A DNA stretch of 64,000 bases from Carposina sasakii (Eukaryota > Arthropoda > Insecta > Lepidoptera > Carposinidae), in the NCBI GenBank assembly GCA_014607495.2, contig CP053148.1, positions 4,526,001-4,590,000 of the forward strand, written 5' to 3'. Positions 13,119 through 24,428 of this stretch are shown here, piece after piece. The position numbers and the translations under genes are program-made. Within the stretch, counting starts at the first letter, position 1. Every line of letters starts with the position of its first letter. The notes below the pieces were generated by a model. The model had not been told where the DNA came from. It was given only the letters and a program-made list of their open reading frames with translations, and did no database searches.

Positions 13119-13596
13119 TACAAGGTGTGTGTGACAGCCAGGCAAATACTGAGATACTGAACAAGTACCATTATTTTGAGTTATACGATAGTGTTATTAC
13201 TCGCAGGAAATTAATTTTTGATTTGATTATACGCAATGTTTGCTTTCCGTGCCAGTTGAATCGGGCGATCCTGTGACTAATTAAATGGGCTTATTGGTTA
13301 TTGTGTGATACATTGCTATTTTTGGGATCACTTGTGACTCTCCTTTGGGATTGATCAGTTATTTGAACTTTTTTGAGAGCAACTTTTTTTAAATCATCAA
13401 TAGGTTAAAATTTTGATTTTATGTCATTATTTAAGGCTTATTTAAACGAACCACACTATTTTTTTAACTGAAAAAATGAAAAAAAAGTCGGAAAATTTCG
13501 GAATTTTCCTGCGAAAATTTTCACTGGTTTTCATCTCAGAATCATGGTCTGAAGTCACCATATAAATATTTGCCTGACTGTCACAAACACCCTGTA
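13119..13596 (-). mobile_element. TACAG/CTGTA MITE family A, copy 1 (478 bp)
   Basis: Begins TACAAGGTGTGTGTGACAGC and ends CTGTCACAAACACCCTGTA, flanked by TA on both sides. It is the reverse-orientation relative of 23,131-23,584: both contain the GGAATTTTCCTGCGAAAATT type core and a conserved CACAGGATCGCC / GGCGATCCTGTG block. TA duplication suggests Tc1/mariner-type mobilisation. Confidence 0.72.
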
Positions 13597-13693
13597 TACA
13601 CGTAAATATCCCTTATTTTTCAACCTATAATATACACTTGGTTGCAATAACATAGATTAAACTTTGAAGTATAATAAAATTGTAAGTACATAC

Positions 13694-13754
13694 CCAGAAG
13701 CACCATCGTTTCCTGGGTTTCTGCTGTGTGCTTTACATGAGACTCAACTATGAC
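13694..13754 (-). CDS. sls: Sallimus/titin microexon
   Basis: A 61-bp exon coding VIVESHVKHTAETQETMVLL. Supported by acceptor TTTTCAG, donor GTATGT and by phase: it enters in phase 0 after the helical-module exon and leaves one base that completes a glycine codon with the large exon at 11,222. Confidence 0.72.
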
Positions 13755-14032
13755 CTGAAAATTTATCACCGCTATTACATTTACCTATAACTTTGGTATT
13801 TTGGTATTGAATATTAAATATATAAAAGATTTTATCATGTGCGGCTTCACTAGAATAGCTGCATTTCGTTCCATGCATGTCATAAGAGAACTTGTCACTG
13901 ATCATTTACATATTTTCTGTACAATATGCTAAACTTGGCTGGAGCATCTCTTTGTGATGTTGCAGCTACCCCATTACGTATATGTATTTTATCTGTATGT
14001 ATGTAATTTAACATGCATTTATAAATATTTAC

Positions 14033-15021
14033 CTCGTTTGCTTCTTTTTGTTCCCAGGAGCGCGGCTTGAAATCTTCAGGGTAGAAATGAGCAATAACTT
14101 CTTCAACAGATGTGTGTTTCATTTCCACCATTCTCAAGAAAGCACGAAAACCAACTTTAGCGGCTATTACATGTTCATCTTGGGCAGTTTCTTCTGTGAG
14201 TACTTCCGTAATCAACGCACCATGGCCTTGTCTTTCTACTAACTGAACTAAAGCAGACTGAGATTGTGGAATTCGTAAAGCGGGAAAATGTTCAGAATCA
14301 TATAAACTTTCTATTTCTTCAGTTGTAAGACCACTTCGCAGCATGAATCCTATTTTAGCGAGTTCTCTCAAAGGAGATTCACCTGGTCCGAATTCTTTGG
14401 CATTAATAACTTCCAGTAGTTCGTTAATTTCTGCCACTACATTAGAATCCTTGTCGACAGTCCGTAATATGGCTTTTTGTTTTTCATAAGGACTATCTTC
14501 AAATGGTTTTACTATTTCTTCTTTTTGTTCTTGTGAAGAAACTAAATAATCATGAGGAGTGACAATAGGCTCTACTTTTTCTGGTATTGGAATAGCTTTT
14601 TCCTTTTCGTCCACTTTTTTGTAAGATGCAACATCTGTAGTTTCGACAGAAGTGGCTTCATCAATAATGACATCAGCTTTTTTCTTAGTAATACTCTTTA
14701 TTTGAGTAGATTCTTCAATAGGCTGTATTTGTTCTGTTGTTAATGCAGGCTTAGGTTCAACTTTCTCTTCAGTCACCTCAACTTTCTCCTTTTTAACTTT
14801 TTCTTTTTTCACTAATTTTTTTATTTTTTCCCCGGCCTTAAATACTTGCAATTTAGCTTTAGTTATAGCCATGCCAATATCGCTGACAGCCTTACACATA
14901 TATGTCCCTTCAGATTCCTTAACTACTTTCGCTATGGCACATGTAGTACGATTGTCAATATTTTCTATGGTGAAGTGATCATCTGTCCTTATCACTTTGT
15001 CATCTTTATACCATAGAATTT
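14033..15021 (-). CDS. sls: Sallimus/titin exon: rest of Ig 36, charged spacer, helical module
   Basis: 329 codons. Residues 1-65 finish the Ig (EILWYKDDKVIRTDDHF to SEGTYMCKAVSDIG). Residues 65-185 are a low-complexity K/E/T/V spacer. The last 140 residues look folded and helical: AEINELLEVINAKEFGPGES, LRELAKIGFMLRSGLTTEEI, SALVQLVERQGHGALITEVL and VGFRAFLRMVEMKHTSVEEV. I do not assign this module to a named domain family. Acceptor TTTTTTTAG, donor GTAAAT, phase 0 out. Confidence 0.88.
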
Positions 15022-15183
15022 CTAAAAAAAAAACAGAAAATCATATTAAACACTTGAGTAAATATAATATATGAATATTCGAGTGATAACATATTTGAAA
15101 GATATTAAATAATATGCCTGTCATATTTGCAAAAATATGTTTTGTATTAATACATTATAATAAATAGTTGAGTAAGTATTTAC

Positions 15184-15288
15184 CTGGTGTTGGATTTCCT
15201 TTATAAACAGCTTCAAATATTACAGATTCTTCTTCGTGGACTCTTTCTGCAGTCAAATCTTTTACAAATGTTGGTACGGATTGTGTAG
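15184..15288 (-). CDS. sls: Sallimus/titin exon: start of Ig 36
   Basis: 105 bp, phase 1 to phase 1: TQSVPTFVKDLTAERVHEEE then SVIFEAVYKGNPTP, the first strands of an Ig including the GNPTP turn. Acceptor TTGCAG, donor GTAAAT. A Helitron-like insertion begins only 22 bp upstream of the acceptor AG. Confidence 0.85.
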
Positions 15289-15311
15289 CTGCAATAAAGG
15301 AACCGTATTGA

Positions 15312-15547
15312 TCTATACATATGTATAATAAAATTATAACGGATCGATGTTTGTGCACGCTAATCTCGCGGCACAGCACGCTGAAACGGCTGAACCGATT
15401 TCGATGCAGTTTTCAGGAATATATTGTGACATGTCCCACTTAACATATAGGCTACTTTTTATCCCGGGAAAACGTTGTTATCCCGGATAATTTCGAAATT
15501 TTATTTTTTCTGCAGTCCACGCGAACGGAGCCGCGGGCCTCCACTAG
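15312..15547 (+). mobile_element. Helitron-like non-autonomous element, copy 2
   Basis: Starts TCTATACATATGTATAATAA and ends CCGCGGGCCTCCACTAG followed by T. Shares the internal blocks of copy 1 at 11,963. It lies inside a 343-bp sls intron with its left end 22 bp from the 3' splice site of the minus-strand gene, so the element occupies most of that intron. Confidence 0.62.
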
Positions 15548-15631
15548 TGTGGAATAAAGCAAAGTGTGGCAATAAATAGTAGTTAGGCAGTACAGTAATC
15601 AAATTATGTAGGAGTAGATACAGTTACTTAC

Positions 15632-15706
15632 CTTTTAATGCTGCTTGCAATTCTTCCATATGAGACACCCATTCCGGTTTTCTATATTCCTTGGTGCCAA
15701 TAATAC
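15632..15706 (-). CDS. sls: Sallimus/titin 75-bp linker exon
   Basis: A symmetric phase 1 exon of 25 codons reading GTKEYRKPEWVSHMEELQAA with short flanks. Acceptor TTTACAG, donor GTAAGT. It lies between the DNA transposon and a Helitron-like insertion, and its phase connects both neighbours without a gap. Predicted helical linker ahead of Ig 36. Confidence 0.8.
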
Positions 15707-15850
15707 CTGTAAATTGTAGGTACATTTTAAGAATGAAAGGGTTTTCAGTAAGTAAGTATGTAAATTTCCATATTATAAAAAGTATCACTATTAAAATTTC
15801 TGACGTTTTTCTTTCTCAACAAATTCAATTTAAACATAATATGTAGGTAT

Positions 15851-18800
15851 GGGTCATTTTCAAAATAATTGCTCATTTCAGAAAAAAATCTTGTCCATCA
15901 TCTTTCCTTAATTTCTACAAAAAAACTGTAATGGCAATATTAATAAAATACTGAACATTACAAAGAAGCCTTTCTTTATATTGTATTATAATGTCATTGT
16001 TGGTAGTTGATACTTCATTTTTTATATATTGCGAAATTTTTAAAGCATGTTTCTGGTCTTCCTACAAAAAACGTGTGTCCAACTTCCAGCACTGATATTT
16101 TAAACTTGAAAAAACATTAAAAGTATTTTATTTATTATCAAACAAAATTGGCTATCCTCTCTAATAACACTGTAAAATGTGTGTAGAATCCTTGAAAATT
16201 CATTTGACACATTAATTTTAGTTATAAATAAAAAATAAAACTGGTCTCAAAATTACTTCATCGATGTTATTTCATTTATGTAACGCATTATTTAGTCGCG
16301 AAAAAGGTATTTTGTTAAACTTTAATACTGGCAACATTTGCTGTCACTGTCCGAACCTCAGGCGACCAATCACAGGGCAGCAGCCATTTTGTTCTCGGCA
16401 AAAAAGTTGGGTGTATGGTGTGCGTCGATAAAAAACATTTATCTGGTTTCTTTTTGGTAAATTGGAAAAAATACGCAAGGTAAGTAAATTTAAACTATTT
16501 TTAATTGTCAGGAAACTATTATGATAGTGCTATTCTGTCGCTAATTAGCTGCAACGATCGAGTGAATTATGTTCTGTGATTTGAGGTTAGTTTGTAGAAA
16601 AACATGCTTACTTGTTCCTTTATGTCACACTTATGTAACATTTTTTTATGTTACGTTACATAAAATTGGATTAAGACGTGTCCACAGCATGATTTTAAAA
16701 TATTATATAAATTATAATTAAACCAATAGTAAAATAAACATGTTTTTCTATGGTCGTATTCAGTGTTTTGAGTGATGCTTGGATAACTTAAAATCCTCAA
16801 ATTGGCCCTATAATAGCTGACTGTAATTTACTAATCATTTTATACCTTCGTTTTGGTTTATACTGTACAAGTTGCGCGATCGAGTGTATATTGCGATCTG
16901 CAGCTTTGAGTTATTAGTGTAATATATTTATTTAATATAACCCAAGTATTTTCGTCTAGCATTAACAGGCTCTGACTTATTCTAGCATGACAAGTTTGAT
17001 ACTATTCTCAATGTTCAAAATACTTGTATACAATGTGATTTGTTAATGTGATGCAAAATTTAATTTTCACGTTAAATTTTACGACGACGTATGCTTCAAA
17101 ATAGACTGCTTTTATCGTTAAATATGATTTTTTTAATTATTATTTTCTGAGTTATTACATTGTATTTTTTATTCTTTACAGAAAATATGCCTTTGTCTGC
17201 GGCAGAGAGGCAAAAACGGTACCGAGACCGACTAAAATTGAATAATCCTCAAAAATGGAAAGCACTACAGGAAAAAAATTTAGAAAGAGCTAAAAAATTC
17301 TATAAAAAAATTGGGGAGCTATCGGATCGAGAGAAAGAAAGCAGGCGAAAATATTGGAGGACTTTAAAACAAAAATCAGACTATAAACAAGAAGTTATAG
17401 AAAAGGGTAAAACTCGAAAAGAATACCAAAGAATATATCAGAAAAGATATAGAACATTAACCAAAGAAAATAAAAATATGAAGAAAAAAATTGAATTATT
17501 AATCAAAGAGAATAAAGCTTTAAAGAAAAAAATATATAGATACAAAATTTTGCAAAACACAAAAGAAGACGAAGAAAAAGAAAATATGTTTAGCAGAGAG
17601 TCATTTTATACTGTGTCAAGCCCAATATCAAAAACCAACTCATTTGTTGCTAATTTAAACACTACTGAAGAAGAAAAAGAAATTATTAAAAAGGAGTTAT
17701 TTGAAAAGAATGTGTTAATAGAATCCTTAAAAATACAATATAATGCAGCAGGAAGTAATGAAAAGAGAAATGTATTAAAAGAAATTGTAAGTAACGACAT
17801 CGTAAAAGGGTATAAAATGAAAAGTAAATTACAGTCTGCTATTGGGATTAAATACCCAATCAGACGTAATGCAAAAAAAGTTAATATTAAACGAAATAAC
17901 CTAGCAAATAAAATTTATACTTTTTTTAACCAAGATGATGTCAGTCGAGCTACTGCAGCTAAGAAAGAAACTAAAACAAAAAATAAAGTTAAAATGCAAA
18001 GACGATATTTGCTAGATTCGATGGTAAATTTACGGTTAAAATTTGTAAAGGAGACTGGAATTCCAATTTCATACGCCACATTCAGACGTTTCAAGCCATT
18101 TTACGTATTGATCCCAAATTTATCAAATCGAAATACTTGTCTTTGCAAAAGACACAGTAATATAGATTTCAAGTTTACATCCCTAAAAACACTAAAAATT
18201 TTTAAGGACGGTGATACTTTGGACACCGTTATAAAGTCTACAGTGTGTGATTTATACTCCTAAAAGTGCATGTATTCAACATGTGATATTTGCAAAAACA
18301 AATCAATCAGATATGACTTACTGAATATAAAATTGAATGAAAAAGTGTCATGGCTAGAGTGGACGGTCAAAACCATAGAATATGAAAAGAACAATGAAAA
18401 AAAATCAACCAAAAAAACAATTAAACAAATAATATCAGGTATGTTAGAATCTCTATTATCAAATTTTGACACGGAATTAAGAGGCTTTAAAATTCATATT
18501 TACAACATTTCACATCAATACAAAATTTATAAATCATTGAAGGAGAATTTACAAAGAAATGAAATTATGCTACATTGTGACTTCTCAGAAAATTATAATT
18601 GCAAATTTCATAATGAAATACAAGCAGTACATTTTGGAGCATCACATTCACAAATCACCTTGCACACAAGCATTATATATAATGATGAAACTGATCCCGA
18701 ATCATTTTGTACATTTTCCAACTGCAACAAACACACACCGGAATCGATCTGGGCTCACTTGGAGCCCCTGATGCGTGACATTAAACATAGATTTCCTTTG

Positions 18801-20514
18801 AAAGACACTATACATTTCTTCTCAGATGGTCCGTCAAGTCAATACAGGCAAAAGAAGAACTTTGCCCTTCTTACCAAAATGATAGAATCTTATGGTTTTA
18901 TTTTTGCAACCTGGAATTTTTTTGAAGCGGCCCATGGGAAGGGTGCAGCGGATGGGGTTGGGGGAGTAGTAAAAAGATTGTTAGATAAACAAATATCATA
19001 CGGACATGATATACCTGATGCTGAAACTGCGATTCAATTACTTGAACACAATACTGCTACCACTGTAAAATTATTTCTTATTGATCAGGAGGACATATTG
19101 AGAATAGAAAATCAAATTGAGGGTTGTAAATTTGTGGCCGTTCCAAATACGCAAAAAATACACCAAGTAATACCAAACGAAGATAATATAATTCAATATC
19201 GAATTTTAAGCTGCTTTTGTTTAAAGCCCAATATTTGCCAATGTTATGCCATAAAAAGTCACAAATTAATTACTGATCATATTAAACGTTCAAGAGCAAA
19301 ACGACTTGTTATAGAATCTACATCTGAAAGTGAATCTGAGCAAGAAGACCTAGAGATGTTAGTAACCAATAAAGTTTTACCTAATTCTGATGATGTCGAA
19401 CCTATAGGAGAAACTAATCATTATCATGTCAGTAATGCATCTACTTCAAATGTTACTATTTTATCTGATATTAAAGTAAATTTTAAACCTAAGGATCTAG
19501 CAAAGATGGTTAAAAAGCCATCAAAATATTATAATGTTTCTACGGTTGATTTGAAGAGAAATTTCTGGGATCTTTTTAGTAGCGATAGTGAATAATATGT
19601 ATAGTTATATAAGGTCTACCTATTCATACACGAAATATTTTAAGGGTATCATCTAACGGTTTTTAACTGTTAGACGGTTATAACGAAGCCATTTCAAAAG
19701 TTTTTTTTCTAATTTTATTAAATATATTTACATTAAATAATTTAAAATTACTTGAGCTACAAAATAAATACTGGTTTCTTATTTTTTGACCTTTAACATT
19801 CAGAACGTTTATTTATTTACTTTCATTTAAGGGGTTTTCATTAAAGGTTTTATGCAAAATATATTAAAAAAAATTGAATTATAATAATTTCGTAAAAAGA
19901 AAAACACTTAAAATATTTTTTTTTGTTGTTTTGTATCTTTAGATACGACTTAAGAAGCTACTGTTAAAATATTTCATGTATGAATAGGCAGACATTATAT
20001 ATAAATATTAGGAAGTTAATCGTGCAGTATTATCATGACGATAGAGAGAATGTTCAAAGTTCGCATTTTAATATTATATTTTTATTTTCGATTTATGATT
20101 AACTGAGTAACCATCTTCAAATTAAACATAACCCTGACGGTTTTATTATTGTCATTATTTTGTATGTTTCATGTTTATGTTCACTATGTCCAGTACAGCC
20201 GCGGGGTCTACGCTAAGCTAGCTATTCATGTGAGTGACTTAAAGAAATGTAGGAGCGCGACGGAGTTACGCCGATATAAACCTAACCTGTGTCTATGTGC
20301 ACACTCACACAAATGCAAAGCTCGGCTTAAACCTCACGAACTGTACATAATAATGTACGTGTACGTGTTTGATTAATTATTACAATATTAAATACTAAAA
20401 AACTGTTTTATTTACCACTGTGAATGCAGCCCTTGTTTTCTTTTATGTTACTTTTATGTTATTGTGACATAAAAGTAACATTTCTGAAATGAGCAATTAT
20501 TTTGAAAATGACCC
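15851..20514 (+). mobile_element. 4.66 kb DNA transposon with 34-bp TIRs, possibly Sola-type
   Basis: Perfect 34-bp terminal inverted repeats lie at 15,851-15,884 and 20,481-20,514, beginning GGGTCATTTTCAAAATAATT. GTAT flanks both ends (15,847-15,850 and 20,515-20,518), a 4-bp target duplication. Inside is a plus-strand transposase-like gene (17,187-19,595). Four-base duplications are typical of Sola elements, among others; the superfamily call is tentative. The TIRs are perfect, so the insertion looks young. Confidence 0.85.
17187..19595 (+). pseudogene. Transposase-like gene broken by one in-frame TAA
   Basis: The start ATG (17,187) lies a few bases after a CTTTACAG acceptor, and a matching AAGGTAAGT donor is near 16,480, so a 5' intron is likely. 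The reading frame is open for about 800 codons except TAA at 18,261-18,263; the frame is the same on both sides. Residues 1-160 are very basic and probably helical (SAAERQKRYRDRL). Two acidic motifs fit a DDE-type catalytic core: HCDFSENYNCKFHNE (about residue 463) and FFSDGPSSQYRQK (about 547); FFEAAHGKGAADGVGG (about 580) may supply the last acidic residue. A CDICKNK/CFCLKPNICQCY cysteine pattern suggests metal binding. I do not know the protein's exact family. Confidence 0.75.
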
Positions 20515-20735
20515 GTATGTGTAAATATGAAAATTTTGTGTAATTTGTAAATGTGTGTTACAGCATGGGTTTGATACGGATGGAGGAACCATAAAAAGAC
20601 ACGAAGCTAGACGACGACATGATCGTTACCCTGTAAAAGAACTACTGACACGTCATAATATTAATAAAAAACTATGTAATAATTTTTCGTTTTTAAATCA
20701 ATTAGATACGCGATAAACAATTAACGAATACTTAC

Positions 20736-20956
20736 TTTCAACGCTAAGTGCAGCTATTGTAGAAGAGACACCTAAGGGGTTGTAAGCCTCAAACTTAATT
20801 TCACCAGTATCATCTTGATATACTTCTGGTATTAGTAAAATAGAGGTTCCGTCTTCCATTTCTTCTATTTGATATTCTTGTGACTGCTTTATTTCAACAC
20901 CGTGCTTGTACCATTTTACCTCTGGCTTAGGAATGCCAATTGCTTTTGCCTCTAAT
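20736..20956 (-). CDS. sls: Sallimus/titin exon: remainder of Ig 35
   Basis: Codes LEAKAIGIPKPEVKWYKHGV, then the strands ending TGEIKFEAYNPLGVSSTIAA. The loop has F instead of the second cysteine. Acceptor AATACAG, donor GTAAGT, phase 2 in, phase 1 out. The following intron contains the 4.66 kb DNA transposon. Confidence 0.82.
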
Positions 20957-21586
20957 CTGTATTATTATTATGCATTAGTAAGAAATTTGTTTTAGAAATA
21001 AATTTATAGGTAACCCCGATATACGAGAATACTATACATATTTAACTTTAACAATATACATATTAGAATACCAAATTAGGAGCAGGTAATAAATAGGTTT
21101 GCATTATTATAGACTTTTCTAGTAATTATTATTGATTGAAGGAGGCTGGAGGAGTGAAGGAGGATCGTTATTATGATAGGATGGATCAAGGGGCAAAACA
21201 TTCAAACCATTGCGTTTTTTACTTTAACTTAATATCAGACAAATATTAAAACTATGTCATGTAATAAGTTAAGTAGATTTAGTCATATCAAATCAAAAAT
21301 CTTATTTACCAAAACTTATAGGTATTATTAAATCTAATATTCCTGTGCTGTTGTGGGCTTTATAAGAACACATCAGTTGCATCTCGTTCCGTGCGTGTCG
21401 TAATAGTCGACTGAGGAACTGGGGCATTTTCTTAGGCAACAAGCAGGCAACTTGTCACTGACCACTTTCCCCCGCTTTATGTGGGATCTCCCTTACGGTC
21501 TTGCAGTTCTGACTACTCCATTTTAAGAAAACAGCCAACTAATAAGTATTATGTTAAGAACTCTTTATATTTAGGAGGGTAATTAC
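20957..21586. other. sls intron between the two exons of Ig 35
   Basis: AT-rich. The stretch 21,355-21,530 (GCATCTCGTTCCGTGCGTGT, then AACTTGTCACTGACCACTTT) has short resemblances to 13,845-13,910, so it is probably an old dispersed repeat. Nothing else seen. Confidence 0.5.
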
Positions 21587-21672
21587 CTTGTTAAATCTCC
21601 TTCATTGCTTTTAACCACTGTGGGTAACGCTTTTACAATTCTTGGAGCAAATTCCTCTATGTCACTGGTTTT
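21587..21672 (-). CDS. sls: Sallimus/titin exon: start of Ig 35
   Basis: An 86-bp exon coding KTSDIEEFAPRIVKALPTVV then KSNEGDLTR, the A and B strands of an Ig. Acceptor GTGACAG, donor GTAATT, phase 0 in and phase 2 out. It matches the codon split at the start of the next exon (R then LEAKAIG). Confidence 0.78.
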
Positions 21673-22024
21673 CTGTCACAAAAAAATATTGCTTTAGTGT
21701 ATATTCTCAAAGTCAGCTTACTATTTTTGGTAGCAGTGTACTTACTTAAAAGTTTTAGGTAAAACTTTTAAAAAGTATAATAATATTTCTAGATGAATAA
21801 TTAAATTAACTAGGTATGTAGTGTTCAGTTACTAAATAAACAATCAGGTATGTAATTACCTTATTTATTTATTTAGTATTTATATTTGCAATACTGTGAC
21901 ATTTATTGAATTTAGAGTATACATTAACTTAGTCCTTAATAAAAAATACTAAATAACCAATTTGCAATACTTAATATAAATAGAAAACTATAAATTAATA
22001 AACCTTATTATACTCGTATCTTAC
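21673..22024. other. sls intron, nothing recognised
   Basis: AT-rich intron sequence; I see no gene, RNA or repeat that I can name. Confidence 0.6.
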
Positions 22025-22074
22025 CTCGTCACTTAAGACGTCCTCTTCAGAAGCACTTACGATGTATTCGTAAG
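22025..22074 (-). CDS. sls: Sallimus/titin microexon, acidic linker
   Basis: A 50-bp exon coding AYEYIVSASEEDVLSDE. Supported by a TTCTAG acceptor, a GTAAGA donor, and phase: it completes the codon left by the Ig exon upstream and ends in phase 0 as required by the next exon. No domain; acidic linker only. Confidence 0.72.
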
Positions 22075-23130
22075 CTAGAATAATAATAAAAAATTTAGTT
22101 ACAATATAGATAAATATATCCGCTGAGATTATCTACTATAATGTTACAAATTTACCTACTTACATCATTTTAGCAAACTAAATGTATCGATTGAGATAAT
22201 TATTTTAACACGAACAAATGTCGTGATATAAATATTATGTTGACTTGTGGAGATTGTGGTTTACTTTACCTACTGGGTCCTAAGACAATGTAACGTCATT
22301 TAATATCGACATTCGTTGTCGCAACACTCCTATCCGTAACGGAGAGAGAGAGAAAGTGTTACTTTATCTAAGGCCCCTGTGTTTTTAATGTTAGAAATAA
22401 TTTAAATTGCTTTAATAATTGACAGCCACTTCGAAATATACGGTAATATTTAGCCCCTAATATTAAAAACTCTGAATGCAACGAATATCACTTTTACGAA
22501 TGCGAATAGCCTTTTTACTATTCTTAAAAGAGCACAAACAAGTTACTTAACATCTTGATTTGAACAAAAAATATCACGAATATCTATATTAACATAAAAC
22601 ATATATGTACTTTTTTCGCATTTTTCATTGTTGCGTTATGAAATACTTATAGCATTACCAATCTCCAATTAGCGTGGTTCGATTTCGATACTTGAATTTG
22701 TGAATAAAAGATTCCTTCTGTTTTGCATAAACTATTTGTACGAATATTCGTGATGATCATATTCGACGAATACGAATATTCGTATTTGTTGAATCACTAT
22801 TTAAAACATGAGAGTAGACACGGGATAACATTATTCCGATTTGTTGACATTGTGTATAAATAAGTATTAACTAAACTAGACTTAAGTCAACTCTTGCAAA
22901 AAACTTTTTTGAAATGGCTTATATTAAATATTTTTAACAAATATTATTACTAGAGATGAAAATCGCGGATAGTAGATTAAAGGTCTTTAAACAATCACAC
23001 GACCTTGCTCCAACACCGTCTAAACTAATGGGAGTAATGACCGCTCGCGATTCAAGCACCGACATCTAGCAGGCAACCATCAGATGTCCATGCGCCGCCG
23101 ACCACTCTCGCTATTGCATTCTGTGATATA

Positions 23131-23584
23131 TACAGGGTGGAAGTGAAAGCCAGGCAAATATTGATATGGCTACTTCAGACCATGATTATGTGGCGAAAAC
23201 CACTAAAAATTTTCGCAGGAAAACTAAAAAAAATCGAAATTTTGTTTTTTCACGAACAAAATTGTGTAGTTTGTTTAAGTAGATATTGACGAGTAATATG
23301 AATGATTTTCAAAAAAAAGTTGGTCCCAAAAAAGTTTAAAATACTGAAAACCCAACCCGAGTCACAAATGTTCAAAAAAACAGTAATGTATCTCACAATA
23401 ACCAATAAGCCCATTTAACTAGTCACAGGATCGCCTGTTACAATTGGCGCGGAAAGCAAACATTGCGGATAATCAAATTAAAAATGCATTTCCTGTAAGT
23501 AATAAATAACACTGTCGTATAACTTGAAAGAACGGTACTTGTTCAGTATTTCAGTATTTTCCTGGCTGTCACACACACCCTGTA
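23131..23584 (+). mobile_element. TACAG/CTGTA MITE family A, copy 2 (454 bp)
   Basis: Starts TACAGGGTGGAAGTGAAAGC, ends GGCTGTCACACACACCCTGTA, with TA outside each end. Same family as 13,119-13,596, in the opposite orientation. Confidence 0.74.
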
Positions 23585-23711
23585 TAGCTCACCGACACAC
23601 ACACCACGCAGACCGCTTATTTCCAACACTGCCAGAAAGGCGTCAACTACCGAGTGGAGGCTGAGCGGTAAGCTCGCTTATAACGAGCTGTCTGCTAATT
23701 TATTTTAACAA

Positions 23712-24025
23712 TACAGGGTGTTTTTGGCGTCAACGTTTCCGAATACTACGGATTCTACTACTACGGATTTTTCTCCATGGGATTATACCTGGAAAGTGTT
23801 ATATTCCCAAAATATTAAGGTCCAAAGTTAAGTTAGTACGTTGCGTTTTTTTTTCATAAATGTACGTAGACGCGTGTACTAAACATTTTTCACGGAAAAA
23901 TATTTCAAATTACCTATAAAAACACTATCACAAACACTGGACTGGTCAATAAAAAAATAGTTATTAGGTATGTATCGTCTTAAATCCCATATTTGAATTA
24001 TATTTTTTCTCGGGTGGAAGCGGTG
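23712..24025 (+). mobile_element. TACAG MITE family B, copy 1
   Basis: Starts TACAGGGTGTTTTTGGCGTC, then AACGTTTCCGAATACTACGG, with TTTTTCTCCATGG and AGGTCCAAAGTTAAGT blocks shared with 33,325-33,698 and 35,092-35,350. The right end is not clear. Confidence 0.62.
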
Positions 24026-24428
24026 TTGGAACACTGATGTGTATAAGGTGTAAACCTTAAACCTTCAATCGTTTTCATGCAAAAACTAAATTTTGAAATC
24101 AAATAACCTGCGGATTCATTTCGATCTTTGTTATTGCAAGTGACCGTAAGCTAATGCTCAATGCATTTGCCATAATAAACATTTAAAAAAGTTCAACTTG
24201 TTGGTGCTTCAAACATAAACGGCTTTGTGAAAATTATGTAACAAATATTCTTATTTGTCATTCCAACCACAGCGTTTCTACAGATGCATGGCGAGTGTAA
24301 TATAATATTATCGAAATATTTTGGTGCTGAATTTGTTAGTAACCTGATTGAAAAATGTTTTTTATGTATTATTTTATCATGCATTATGACGTGAATAAAT
24401 CATGCTCTCATTAAATTTGTTGTACTAC

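Larger units (their letters stand above)
11223..13693. other. sls intron with three inserted elements
   Basis: Contains a Harbinger-like MITE (11,595-11,770), a Helitron-like fragment (11,963-12,282) and a long TACAG-ended element (13,119-13,596). The rest is AT-rich, with no coding signal that I can support. Confidence 0.7.
22075..24428. other. sls intron with two MITE-like copies
   Basis: Contains the family A element 23,131-23,584 and a family B copy starting at 23,712. Around 22,730-22,790 are several overlapping CGAATATTCG-type palindromes. No coding exon seen. Confidence 0.65.

Noticed and set aside
24400..24428. Alternative stop by retention of the intron after the three-Ig exon (STTNLMRA then TGA)
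   Set aside because: Any intron read-through soon meets a stop. The spliced frame fits the next exon, and I see no nearby poly(A) signal to support a real isoform.
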